A stretch of 42,433 nt of DNA from Clostridia bacterium (GTDB lineage: Bacteria > Bacillota > Clostridia > TANB77 > CAG-508), in contig CAAEBO010000019.1 in assembly GCA_900754085.1 (NCBI GenBank), positions 1-42,433 of the forward strand, read 5' to 3'. The translations under genes and the position numbers were made by a program. The notes below the pieces were generated by a model. The model was not told the DNA's origin. It did no database searches and saw nothing but the letters and a program-made list of their open reading frames with translations. How positions within the stretch are numbered: the first letter of the stretch is position 1; each line of letters starts with the position of its first letter. Shown here one piece after another: positions 8,447-16,134 of the stretch.

Positions 8447-8809
8447 ATGAAGATTTCAAAAAGAACAGCTCAAATAATAACAGTATTAACTGTAGCATTA
8501 GGAATTTTATTTGCAACATCAATGGTATTTGCAGATAGTTATAGTATACCTTCAACTGTAAGTACAGGTGCAGATAGTGCAATTGGTAATATTGGTGGAA
8601 TGGTACTTACTATAGCACAAATAGTTGGTACAGCAGTTGCTGTTATTATGCTTATAGTTTTAGCTATAAAATATATTTCTGCTGCACCAAATGATAAAGC
8701 AGACATAAAAAAACATGCTGTTGTATATATAGTAGGAGCTATTGTATTATTTGCAGCTTCAGCATTATTAGGAATTGTAAAGAATTTTGCTAGTGGAATA
8801 TCTGCTTAA
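8447..8809 (+). CDS. TrbC/VirB2-like pilin 1
   Basis: A 120-residue small membrane protein: signal-peptide-like N-terminus (ISKRTAQIITVLTVALGILF, cleavage likely after VFA near residue 29), then a short polar stretch and two membrane helices (about 47-72 and 88-112) separated by a polar loop KYISAAPNDKADIKK. This is the layout of VirB2/TrbC major pilins. GAGGAGGAAA precedes ATG 8447. It is the first of three such paralogues and sits directly upstream of PrgI/VirB4-type genes, which supports the T4SS assignment. Pilin processing and assembly are inferred from the family. Confidence 0.82.
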   Translation: MKISKRTAQIITVLTVALGILFATSMVFADSYSIPSTVSTGADSAIGNIGGMVLTIAQIVGTAVAVIMLIVLAIKYISAAPNDKADIKKHAVVYIVGAIVLFAASALLGIVKNFASGISA

Positions 8810-8823
8810 TATGGTGATGCCAA

Positions 8824-9192
8824 ATGAAAAAAATGTTAATAAAAATTTTAACTATTATATTAATGGTATTTGCATTAGTTAATATAACTAATTTTACATA
8901 TGCAGGAGAAATAAGTACAGGTGATTTCTCAGGAATATATAGTAAAACTGGAGTGTCAGACTTAGATAATAAAACAGGTAAAATTCTTAATATTGTACAA
9001 ATAGGTGGTACAGCAGTTTCTTTAGTTGCACTACTTATATTAGGAATGAAATATATGCTTTCTAGTCCAAACGAAAAAGCAACTATAAAAGAAAAACTAA
9101 TACCATATGTAATAGGTGTAATAATTTTCTTTGCTGCTTCAAACCTTGTAACAATAGTTATGAAGTTTGCAATGGAAATGCCAAAAAGTTAG
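8824..9192 (+). CDS. TrbC/VirB2-like pilin 2
   Basis: 122 residues, same layout as the preceding gene: signal peptide (LIKILTIILMVFALVNI, probable cut after TYA near residue 27), then two membrane helices joined by KYMLSSPNEKATIKEK. It shares with pilin 1 the pattern GTAV, LIxLxxKYxxSxPNxKAxIK, then YVxGxIxxFAAS, so the two are tandem duplicates. It starts 14 bases after pilin 1 and ends before a strong palindromic terminator, so pilins 1 and 2 form a short unit. Confidence 0.8.
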   Translation: MKKMLIKILTIILMVFALVNITNFTYAGEISTGDFSGIYSKTGVSDLDNKTGKILNIVQIGGTAVSLVALLILGMKYMLSSPNEKATIKEKLIPYVIGVIIFFAASNLVTIVMKFAMEMPKS

Positions 9193-9218
9193 TAAGAAAA
9201 ATATAAATTACATATAAC

Positions 9219-9258
9219 AAAAAACCTAAATGTTAAATATTTAACATTTAGGTTTTTT
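9219..9258. terminator. 40-bp perfect palindrome, bidirectional terminator
   Basis: Bases 9219-9238 are the exact reverse complement of 9239-9258; the arms are AAAAAACCTAAATGTTAAAT and its complement. A G/C-containing stem flanked by A and T tracts is a classic terminator readable from both strands. It follows the stop of pilin 2 by 26 bases and separates pilins 1-2 from the rest of the cluster. Confidence 0.88.
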
Positions 9259-9347
9259 GTTTAGGGAAATTGTTATTTAGCAAAAAAATAACAGCAAAAA
9301 ATAAGAATGAAATTTTTTACAAAAATAAGACATTTAGCTGTAATTTA

Positions 9348-9376
9348 TTGCAAAATATAGGGGAATAAAGTATAAT
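9348..9376 (+). promoter_or_regulatory. promoter of pilin 3 and the main T4SS operon
   Basis: TTGCAA (9348-9353), 17-base spacer and TATAAT (9371-9376), 39 bases before the pilin 3 start. It is the same -35 hexamer and spacing as the promoter at 8368. No further terminator is seen until 28984, so it may drive about 19 kb. Confidence 0.75.
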
Positions 9377-9415
9377 TATGTATAAGTATAAAATGGGAAA
9401 AAAGGAGTGTTTATA

Positions 9416-9811
9416 GTGAAAAAAGCAACATTTTTTATTATAAATTTATTAATTATTGCATTAATAGTATTTGTTCCAGTAAAGACATTTGCAGCAGATG
9501 ATGTAAAAACTTGGGATGAACTTAAAGCAGATGCAGATGCTTTTATAGAAAAAGGTAAAGAAAAAGATGTTATAAATAGTAGTGATGTAGCGACCACAAT
9601 AATGCCAATAGCACAAGCACTAGTTGCTGTAGCAGCAGGAGTATTAGTAATAGTAACATGTATAATGGGTGTTAAATATGCAACTGCAAGTAGCCCAGAT
9701 GCACAAGCAAAACTAAAGAAACAGCTAATAGGATTAGTTATCTCTGTAATAGTAGTGTTTGGAGCACATACTATTTGGACAATTGTATATAACTTTATGA
9801 AAGATTTTTAA
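9416..9811 (+). CDS. TrbC/VirB2-like pilin 3
   Basis: 131 residues from a GTG start at 9416, chosen because AAAGGAG (9401-9407) would overlap the upstream in-frame GTG at 9407. Signal peptide ATFFIINLLIIALIVFVPV with a cut after TFA near residue 24, a longer polar part (DDVKTWDELKADADAFIEKG), then two helices joined by GVKYATASSPDAQAKLKKQL. The loop pattern KYxxxSxPxxxAxxKxxL is shared with pilins 1 and 2, but this copy is the most divergent, with about 30 extra residues before the first helix. It opens the long operon with prgI and virB4, so it may be the pilin tied to the core machine while the others are alternatives or minor subunits. Confidence 0.8.
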   Translation: MKKATFFIINLLIIALIVFVPVKTFAADDVKTWDELKADADAFIEKGKEKDVINSSDVATTIMPIAQALVAVAAGVLVIVTCIMGVKYATASSPDAQAKLKKQLIGLVISVIVVFGAHTIWTIVYNFMKDF

Positions 9812-9844
9812 TAATAAATTAAATTTAACAAAGGAGGAATAAAA

Positions 9845-10208
9845 ATGGGTACTTATTATGTTCCTAGAAATTATAAAGGAGAGTCTAGAATATTATATAT
9901 TTTTACTGCTAAATCTTTAATTACAACAGGTATTGGTGCACTTATAGGCTTTATATTCTATTTTATTTTTGGAATAGTATTACGGGTATAAAACAGCAGG
10001 ATTAATAATAATGGGAGTATTTGGTCTTTTAGGATGGATGTATGGTGCTATAAAAATACCTACTATAGCAGGTATTGCTGTAACAAAAAAAGTAGGAGGA
10101 GAATCATTAGACGAAATTATAACAAGATATATAAAGTTTAAATCTAAAAGACGTATTTATTCTTATACAGATACAATAACAGAAGAAGATACAAAGGAGG
10201 AAAAATAA
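9845..10208 (+). CDS. PrgI family T4SS membrane protein, read through a +1 frameshift
   Basis: PrgI-type proteins are small inner-membrane parts that sit next to VirB4 in Gram-positive T4SS. The first 46 codons (9845-9982, MGTYYVPRNYKGESRILYIF and one membrane helix) are in one frame and would end at TAA 9989-9991. The rest (9984-10208; GYKTAGLIIMGVFGLLGW, KIPTIAGIAVTKKVGGESLD, then YIKFKSKRRIYSYT) is in the +1 frame. Both parts are needed for a normal PrgI of about 120 residues. The change of frame is at TTA CGG GTA TAA: skipping C9983 gives Leu-Gly. This is either programmed +1 frameshifting, a single-base insertion or a sequence error. A good AAAGGAGG precedes ATG 9845, while the downstream part has no ribosome binding site at its first ATG (10011). 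It ends one base before the next gene. Confidence 0.75.
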
Positions 10209-10209
10209 T

Positions 10210-11433
10210 ATGGACAGTATTATAATGGGATTAAACATAATGCTTATTATACTAGTTGTGGTAATAATTGGTCTAATAATAGCATATTACTTTTTTGTTT
10301 ATAAAAGTAAAGTAAATACAGAAAAGCGAGAAAAAGAGAAAGAAATAAAGACTGCAAATAAAGAATTTAATGGAATACAAAGAGAAACAACAGATAAAAT
10401 ATTAGACTTCGACGAAGTTAGAGACGACATGATAATAAGAAAAAACGGACAGCAATATGTAATGGTAGTACAATGTAAGGGAATAAATTATGATTTATTA
10501 TCTGAAGCAGAAAAAGAATCTGTAGAAAGAGGATTCGTTGAATTTTTAAATACTATTAGATTCCCAATTCAATTATATGTACAAACAAGAAGTTTAAATT
10601 TAAGAAAAACAATAGATGCATACAAAGAAAAGGTAAATGTAATTGCAGAAGAAATAAATGCATTACAAAAACAAAAAGTAGAATATCAAAAAATAGGAAA
10701 TCAAAAACAAGTAGATATGTTAAACTTCGAAATTAGAAGAAAAGAAAATGTTTTGGAATATGGTCAAGACATATCTAATTACATTGGTAGAATGAGTTTT
10801 AACCAAAACGTATTACAACAAAAAACATATGTTGTAGTTTCTTATTTTAAAAATGAGCTAGGAAATATTTCTAATTATTCAAAAGATGAAATTATAAATA
10901 TGGTATTTACAGAGTTATATACAAGAACAGAAACATTAATAAGAAGTTTAGGAAGTGCACAAGTTTCTGGTAGAATATTAGATTCAGAAGAATTAACAGA
11001 ATTATTATATATAGCATATAACAGAGATGAAGAACAAATATATCAATTAGATAGAGCTTTAGATGCACAATATGATGCATTATATTCTACATCTAAAGAT
11101 GTTTTACAAAAACAAAGAGATAGAATAGATAGACAAATAGATGATATGGCTGTAGATTTAGCTTCAGATAGTTTATTAAAAGCAGATAGTATATTAAAAG
11201 ATAGAGAAAAATTAAACAACGAGTTAAGAGAGAGAACAATAGAAATAATTGAAGAATATAAAAACCAATTAAGCCCAGACTTATATAATGAAACAAAGAA
11301 AATTATAGAAGAAAAAACAAAAGAAGACCAAGAAAAAGACAAAGAACAAGAAAAAGCAACTGAAGATAAAACAAATCCAACAGAAGCAAAAAAGAAAGCA
11401 ACAAGAGGAAGACCAAAAAAGGCGGACAAATAA
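10210..11433 (+). CDS. T4SS membrane protein with VirB4-N/TraC-like domain and C-terminal AT-hook-like tail
   Basis: 407 residues. An N-terminal membrane helix (about 8-30, IMLIILVVVIIGLIIAYYFF) is followed by a domain (about 55-135: FDEVRDDMIIRKNGQQYVMV, NYDLLSEAEKESV, RFPIQLYVQTRSLNLRK) resembling the N-terminal domain of VirB4/TraC proteins. Long helical coiled-coil segments follow (about 140-185 and 300-365). The acidic, Lys-rich tail ends TRGRPKKADK, containing RGRP, the core of an AT-hook minor-groove binding motif. It has no Walker motifs. The gene begins one base after prgI and precedes virB4. It probably forms part of the membrane platform for VirB4. DNA contact by the tail is speculation; the motif is short and could be chance in a Lys-rich tail. 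Confidence 0.65.
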   Translation: MDSIIMGLNIMLIILVVVIIGLIIAYYFFVYKSKVNTEKREKEKEIKTANKEFNGIQRETTDKILDFDEVRDDMIIRKNGQQYVMVVQCKGINYDLLSEAEKESVERGFVEFLNTIRFPIQLYVQTRSLNLRKTIDAYKEKVNVIAEEINALQKQKVEYQKIGNQKQVDMLNFEIRRKENVLEYGQDISNYIGRMSFNQNVLQQKTYVVVSYFKNELGNISNYSKDEIINMVFTELYTRTETLIRSLGSAQVSGRILDSEELTELLYIAYNRDEEQIYQLDRALDAQYDALYSTSKDVLQKQRDRIDRQIDDMAVDLASDSLLKADSILKDREKLNNELRERTIEIIEEYKNQLSPDLYNETKKIIEEKTKEDQEKDKEQEKATEDKTNPTEAKKKATRGRPKKADK

Positions 11434-11455
11434 AAGGATTGGAGGAAAGTTTTAA

Positions 11456-13435
11456 ATGAGAAATAAAAAAGTAGAAGAAAAAGAAAATAAAGTAGAAGCT
11501 CCAAAAGGTGTTCTAGGAAAAAATGCTAAAGGCATAAAAGATTTAATTGCACCAGCTGGAATAGATTTTTCTAACATAAACCATGTAGAAATAGTTTCTA
11601 CAAAAACAAGATATGCAAGAAGTATGGTAGTAGCGAATATTCCTAGAATGTGTACATTCCCAGAATTTTTAAGAAGTATGTATACATTTGGAGATGTAAA
11701 TACATCTGTATTTATTGGACCAGTTAGTGAAAGTTCTTCACAAACAGACTTAAACAGAACAATTAACGAACTAGAATCTGAAAGATTGGTTGCAATAGAC
11801 AGAGGAGATATTAACCGTGAAAGAATATTAGCACAAAAAAGAATAGAAGCAGAAGACTTAAGAGATCAAATAGCAAGTGGATTTAATAAGCTATATGAAG
11901 CTACAATAGTTTGTACATTATTTGCTTATAGTTTAGAGGACCTAGATAAAGAAACAGAGTTATTAGCTTCTGAAATGGCAAAAACTTTAATAGATGTAAA
12001 ACCAGCATGGGCAATACAAGAAGAAGCGTTTAGAACAAACTTACCATTTAATGAAAATATTATAAAAAAATCACACAACTTCGATAGAAATTCTATGGCA
12101 ACTGTTTTCCCATTTTTCTCTTCAGAAGTTGGTCATGAAAATGGTATACCAATAGGATTTGACAAACAAACAGGATTACCAATATTATTTGATAACTTTA
12201 GTTCTACACTTACAAACTATAACTTAGTTATTTTTGGTAAATCTGGAGCTGGTAAAGGTGTTACAATAAAAACAATTACAGCAAGATCTTCTGTTTTAAT
12301 GGGAATAGAAAGTTTAGCACTAGATGCCGAAGGTGAATATGGTGTTGTTGCAGATGCCTTAGGAGGAGTTAATGTAACAATAAGTCCAAACTCTAATACT
12401 ATTATAAACTTATTCGACATAGAACCAGAAACAATAAAAGATGAAATAACAGGAAGAGAAAGAGCTGTTTTAAACATAGAAAATAAAGTAGAAGATGTTA
12501 CACAAGCTTTACTTACAATGGCAAGAGGAAGTACAAGAAGTGAAGAGGTAAATGAACTTACAAAACAAATTATTGCAGAATCTGTTGCAGAAGAATATGA
12601 ATCTAGAGGAATTACAGATGATATAAATAGTTTGTTTGAAGACAATGACCAAGCTAAAAGATTTTCTAAAAATTACATAGGAAGAGCTAAAAAAGAAATG
12701 CCAACAATAGGTTCTTGGTTTAAAAGAATTTTAAGAAAAGGACAAGAAAACGAAAACCCAGATTATAGATTCCATTATAGTTATTTATCTAAAGTTATGA
12801 AACAATATGTAAGAGAATATAATGGTCAAATGGCATACTTTGATGGTCAATCAACATTCGAATTATTAGAAGGAACACCATTTATAAACTTAGACATATC
12901 TCAACTAGAGGAAAGATTTGCAAGACCACTTGCACAACAAATATTACTTTCTTGGATTTGGGAAAAATATGTTAAGAAAAATAGCGAAGATAAAGAAAAA
13001 GCAGCTAAGAAAAGAGTTCTTATAGATGAAGCTTGGATGTTACTTCCATATCCAGAGGCAGTAGATTTCTTAAATACAATGGCAAGACGTGCTAGAAAAA
13101 GAAATGTTTCTTTAGCAGTTATGTCACAAAAATTCCAAGATTTCTACGAAAAGCCAGAAGCACAAGCAGTTTTAACTTCATCAGACACTAAATTATTCTT
13201 AGCGCAAGATAAATCTGAAATTCCTTATATAAAGGAAGTATTTAAGCTAAGTGAAGGTGAAGCAGCCTTTTTAACAACTTGTAACAGAGGTGAAGGTTTA
13301 TTAAAAGTTGGATCAGATACAGCAATAATTGCAATAAGACCAACTAAGAAAGAATTTGAATTCGTTGAAACAAATGTTAATAAAATTAAATTAATACAAG
13401 AGCAAAAACAAAAAGAAGGAAATAGAAACTCATAA
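11456..13435 (+). CDS. virB4: VirB4-family T4SS ATPase
   Basis: 659 residues, cytosolic, with the VirB4 layout: N-terminal domain (about 20-190; HVEIVSTKTRYARSMVVANI), then a HerA/FtsK-type ATPase domain. The P-loop is G261-K-S-G-A-G-K267-G268, the acidic strand ALDAEGEYGVVADALGG follows, Walker B is RVLID524-E525-AW, and the motif MSQKFQDF follows later. VirB4 powers pilus assembly and substrate transfer in T4SS. Residue 268, normally Ser or Thr in Walker A, is Gly. GGAGG precedes ATG 11456. The gene is 22 bases after the membrane partner and 16 before the first VirB6-like gene. It is the firmest marker that this cluster is a T4SS. Confidence 0.92.
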   Translation: MRNKKVEEKENKVEAPKGVLGKNAKGIKDLIAPAGIDFSNINHVEIVSTKTRYARSMVVANIPRMCTFPEFLRSMYTFGDVNTSVFIGPVSESSSQTDLNRTINELESERLVAIDRGDINRERILAQKRIEAEDLRDQIASGFNKLYEATIVCTLFAYSLEDLDKETELLASEMAKTLIDVKPAWAIQEEAFRTNLPFNENIIKKSHNFDRNSMATVFPFFSSEVGHENGIPIGFDKQTGLPILFDNFSSTLTNYNLVIFGKSGAGKGVTIKTITARSSVLMGIESLALDAEGEYGVVADALGGVNVTISPNSNTIINLFDIEPETIKDEITGRERAVLNIENKVEDVTQALLTMARGSTRSEEVNELTKQIIAESVAEEYESRGITDDINSLFEDNDQAKRFSKNYIGRAKKEMPTIGSWFKRILRKGQENENPDYRFHYSYLSKVMKQYVREYNGQMAYFDGQSTFELLEGTPFINLDISQLEERFARPLAQQILLSWIWEKYVKKNSEDKEKAAKKRVLIDEAWMLLPYPEAVDFLNTMARRARKRNVSLAVMSQKFQDFYEKPEAQAVLTSSDTKLFLAQDKSEIPYIKEVFKLSEGEAAFLTTCNRGEGLLKVGSDTAIIAIRPTKKEFEFVETNVNKIKLIQEQKQKEGNRNS

Positions 13436-13451
13436 GTAAGAGGGAGAATAG

Positions 13452-14633
13452 ATGATTAAAAAAGTAGGGCTAATAATTATAGTTATTGCGACAATATTTA
13501 ATTTAATATTACCTATGCAAACGGTTTATGCAGCAGATCCAAAGAAAGAAAACGTAAATGAAGTAATGGGTGGAATTTCTGAGGACTCTGCAGATAGCCT
13601 TATAAATGATGGTAAAACAATAGCAAACCCAGAAGGTGGTTCTTCAAAGCACAAAGTTTCACCACAACCAAGTATGGGAGGAGCTACAGCAAGTGCACTT
13701 ATGAAAGTACTTAATGTTATACCTACTTTAATTAGCAGTTTGTTAAATTCTGTTGTTAATTCACAACAAATTGATGGAACAGGAACAATGGAATTTACAA
13801 TACAAGATTTGCTAGAAGGCAAATACGATATGTTTGATATAGACTTTTTTGGAAATATAAGTCAAACCAAAAAAGTAACAGGGATGTTATCACAAACAGT
13901 TGCAGTATGGTATGGAGCAACAAGAAATTTAGCAGTTGGGTTAACTTTATTAGTATTAGTATATGTAGGAATAAGAATGGCAATGTCAACTGTTGCAGAC
14001 GAAAAGGCAAAATACAAAAAAATGCTATTTGCATGGGTAAAAGGCTTTTGCATGATATTTGTTCTTATATATATAATTATGATGGCAATAAATTTATCTA
14101 ATGGACTTGTAGAATTAGTTCCAAAAAGTAGTGAAAATTTAGAGAAGATTTTAATGTATGGTAATGGTACTATAAAAAATCCAGCAAAAGACTCTATAGC
14201 AGAGCAAATGGCAACATTAAAAGGATGGAACTATGTAGCAATTTCTATGTTATATTGGGTAATAGTATACTATCAATTAAAATTCTTTATATTGTATTTT
14301 AAGAGGGTTTTATCGGTAGGACTATTAACAATTATTTCACCGTTAATATCTATAACATATCCTATAGATAGCATTGGTGATGAAAAAGCACAAGGATACC
14401 AAAGATGGCTAAAAGAAATTCTTATAAATATATTTATTCAGCCATTACATTTAGTAATTTATAGTGTATTCATAACATCTGCAGGAGCAATTGCAACAGT
14501 AGCACCATTATTTGCAGCAATATTCCTTATGGGATTATCTAGAGGAGAGAAAATTGTAAAGAATATATTTGGAATAAGAGGTGCACAATCAATTAACTCA
14601 TTAGGTGGAATTCGCTTAATGCATAGAGCATAG
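13452..14633 (+). CDS. VirB6/TrbL-like membrane channel protein A
   Basis: 393 residues. A signal-peptide-like N-terminus (VGLIIIVIATIFNLILPM, cut after VYA near 27) leads to a polar exported part, an amphipathic stretch (about 80-130) and five or so membrane helices. The sequence YVGIRMAMSTVADEKAKYKKM near residue 171, the loop RVLSVGLLTIISPLISITYP and the helix ILINIFIQPLHLVIYSVF are each repeated in the two other VirB6-like proteins of the cluster, so the three are paralogues. VirB6 proteins form the inner-membrane channel of T4SS. This is the shortest copy, with no long tail. It starts 16 bases after virB4 with GAGGGAG upstream. Confidence 0.8.
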   Translation: MIKKVGLIIIVIATIFNLILPMQTVYAADPKKENVNEVMGGISEDSADSLINDGKTIANPEGGSSKHKVSPQPSMGGATASALMKVLNVIPTLISSLLNSVVNSQQIDGTGTMEFTIQDLLEGKYDMFDIDFFGNISQTKKVTGMLSQTVAVWYGATRNLAVGLTLLVLVYVGIRMAMSTVADEKAKYKKMLFAWVKGFCMIFVLIYIIMMAINLSNGLVELVPKSSENLEKILMYGNGTIKNPAKDSIAEQMATLKGWNYVAISMLYWVIVYYQLKFFILYFKRVLSVGLLTIISPLISITYPIDSIGDEKAQGYQRWLKEILINIFIQPLHLVIYSVFITSAGAIATVAPLFAAIFLMGLSRGEKIVKNIFGIRGAQSINSLGGIRLMHRA

Positions 14634-14643
14634 AGGTGTTTAT

Positions 14644-16119
14644 ATGAAAAAAAAGAAAATGAACAAAAAGAAAAAGATTATAATTAGTGTATCTGCAGTA
14701 TTAGCATTTTTACTTATACTAGTAGTAATACTAAAGATTAGTCAAAATAAACCTATAAATTCTAAAGAAGAAGCAAAAACTTTACAAGACATAGTTGAAT
14801 TTTGTGAATGTAAGTTTATATCTAGCAAAGAATCTAAAGAAAAAGGATATTCGCTAGATATATACTTAGAGTTTAAATATAGTCCATATGAAGATGGAAA
14901 GTCTAAACAACCATATTATGATGTAACAATAGAAGGAATTTCCGAATTTTTAAAATATCGTAATATAAGATTAATAGATGAATCTAGAAATCTTGTTATA
15001 CGAGTAGACACAAAAAACAATTCAATTAGTAAAAAATATTTTAATGACATAGAAGAATCAGAGTATTTTAGTAAATTATTATCTGAAAATACATTAGAAA
15101 ATAAAGTAGAGCTAAAAGAGACTGAATTTGATATGACGAGTGAATTGCAAACACTAATAAAAAATAATTGGAGTACTAAAAATATAAGTTTTGGAGAAAA
15201 AACGAGTACATTTAAAGGATATGATATCTATTTTGAAAATGGATATAGAGTAAGAAATATTAACGGAAAATTATTTAATATAGTTTTTACAAACAAATTT
15301 GAAAAAGATGTTATTTCTAACATTAAAGTTGGAGATTCATTCGAAAAAGTAAAACAAGTATTGGGAAATAATTATATAGAAAAAGGTGGAATATTAGAGT
15401 ATATGGGAAAAGACCTATATGTATGTTTTACAGAAAAAGAAATTTCTGTTTACCCACGAATTTCTTATGATTATACACAGTTTGAAAAATTATTAGAAGA
15501 ATATAATAATAACAAAGATTTTAATTCTTTTATGAACAAATTAACAAGTTTATGGCCAGATTATTCGTACTATTCATATAATACAAGTTTTTGCTATATA
15601 AAGTATCCACTAAAAGGTGTACGAATATATAACAGCTCACAAAAGTCAGATGGTATACAACTATACCAAGAATATAATGGAAGTTTAAAAAATAACCATA
15701 AAGATTATTACCAAGTATACTACAATACTAATGAGAGTTTAATATTAGAAGCAGAACAAGACAGAATGATGCAAAAATCTGAAGTACCAGAAGATATGGA
15801 CTATTTTATAAGTAGTAAATATGTAGAGGGAATGGATAGAACAGAAGAAGGAAAAGGATACAATATTACATTTTTTTCTATAGATGGCGAAAATCCAGAT
15901 AGTGAATTAAGTAAAGATATTTATGTAGACAAAACACTATGGTACGATGATGATAACTTTATATATAGTATAAAAAAACAAGGTATATATATGTATAATG
16001 CAACAACTAGAAAAACAAAAACTATAGTAACAGGAACAGATGATTTTAACATAACAAATTTTGACCATGTAAATAAGATTTTAACATACGATGGAAAAGA
16101 TGTAAAAATAGAAATATAA
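14644..16119 (+). CDS. membrane-anchored protein of unknown function in the T4SS operon
   Basis: 491 residues. A very basic start (KKKKMNKKKKIIIS) and one membrane helix (about 13-31) predict a single-pass protein with a large outer part. That part is rich in Tyr, Lys, Glu and Asn and contains sequences such as YDVTIEGISEFLKYRNIRLID and VGDSFEKVKQVLGNNYIEKG, suggesting mixed alpha/beta or beta-rich folding. I do not recognise a family. It begins 10 bases after virB6-A and ends 15 before the NlpC/P60-VirB6 gene, so it is surely co-expressed and could be a wall-zone structural part of the machine. Confidence 0.6.
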   Translation: MKKKKMNKKKKIIISVSAVLAFLLILVVILKISQNKPINSKEEAKTLQDIVEFCECKFISSKESKEKGYSLDIYLEFKYSPYEDGKSKQPYYDVTIEGISEFLKYRNIRLIDESRNLVIRVDTKNNSISKKYFNDIEESEYFSKLLSENTLENKVELKETEFDMTSELQTLIKNNWSTKNISFGEKTSTFKGYDIYFENGYRVRNINGKLFNIVFTNKFEKDVISNIKVGDSFEKVKQVLGNNYIEKGGILEYMGKDLYVCFTEKEISVYPRISYDYTQFEKLLEEYNNNKDFNSFMNKLTSLWPDYSYYSYNTSFCYIKYPLKGVRIYNSSQKSDGIQLYQEYNGSLKNNHKDYYQVYYNTNESLILEAEQDRMMQKSEVPEDMDYFISSKYVEGMDRTEEGKGYNITFFSIDGENPDSELSKDIYVDKTLWYDDDNFIYSIKKQGIYMYNATTRKTKTIVTGTDDFNITNFDHVNKILTYDGKDVKIEI

Positions 16120-16134
16120 AGAAAGGGGAAGATG

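Noticed and set aside
9980..9991. CGG as a reassigned or unassigned codon
   Set aside because: Reading CGG as any amino acid would not fix the frame at either T4SS site, and three CGG codons occur in the frame of the gene at 33194. Rarity, not reassignment, fits better.
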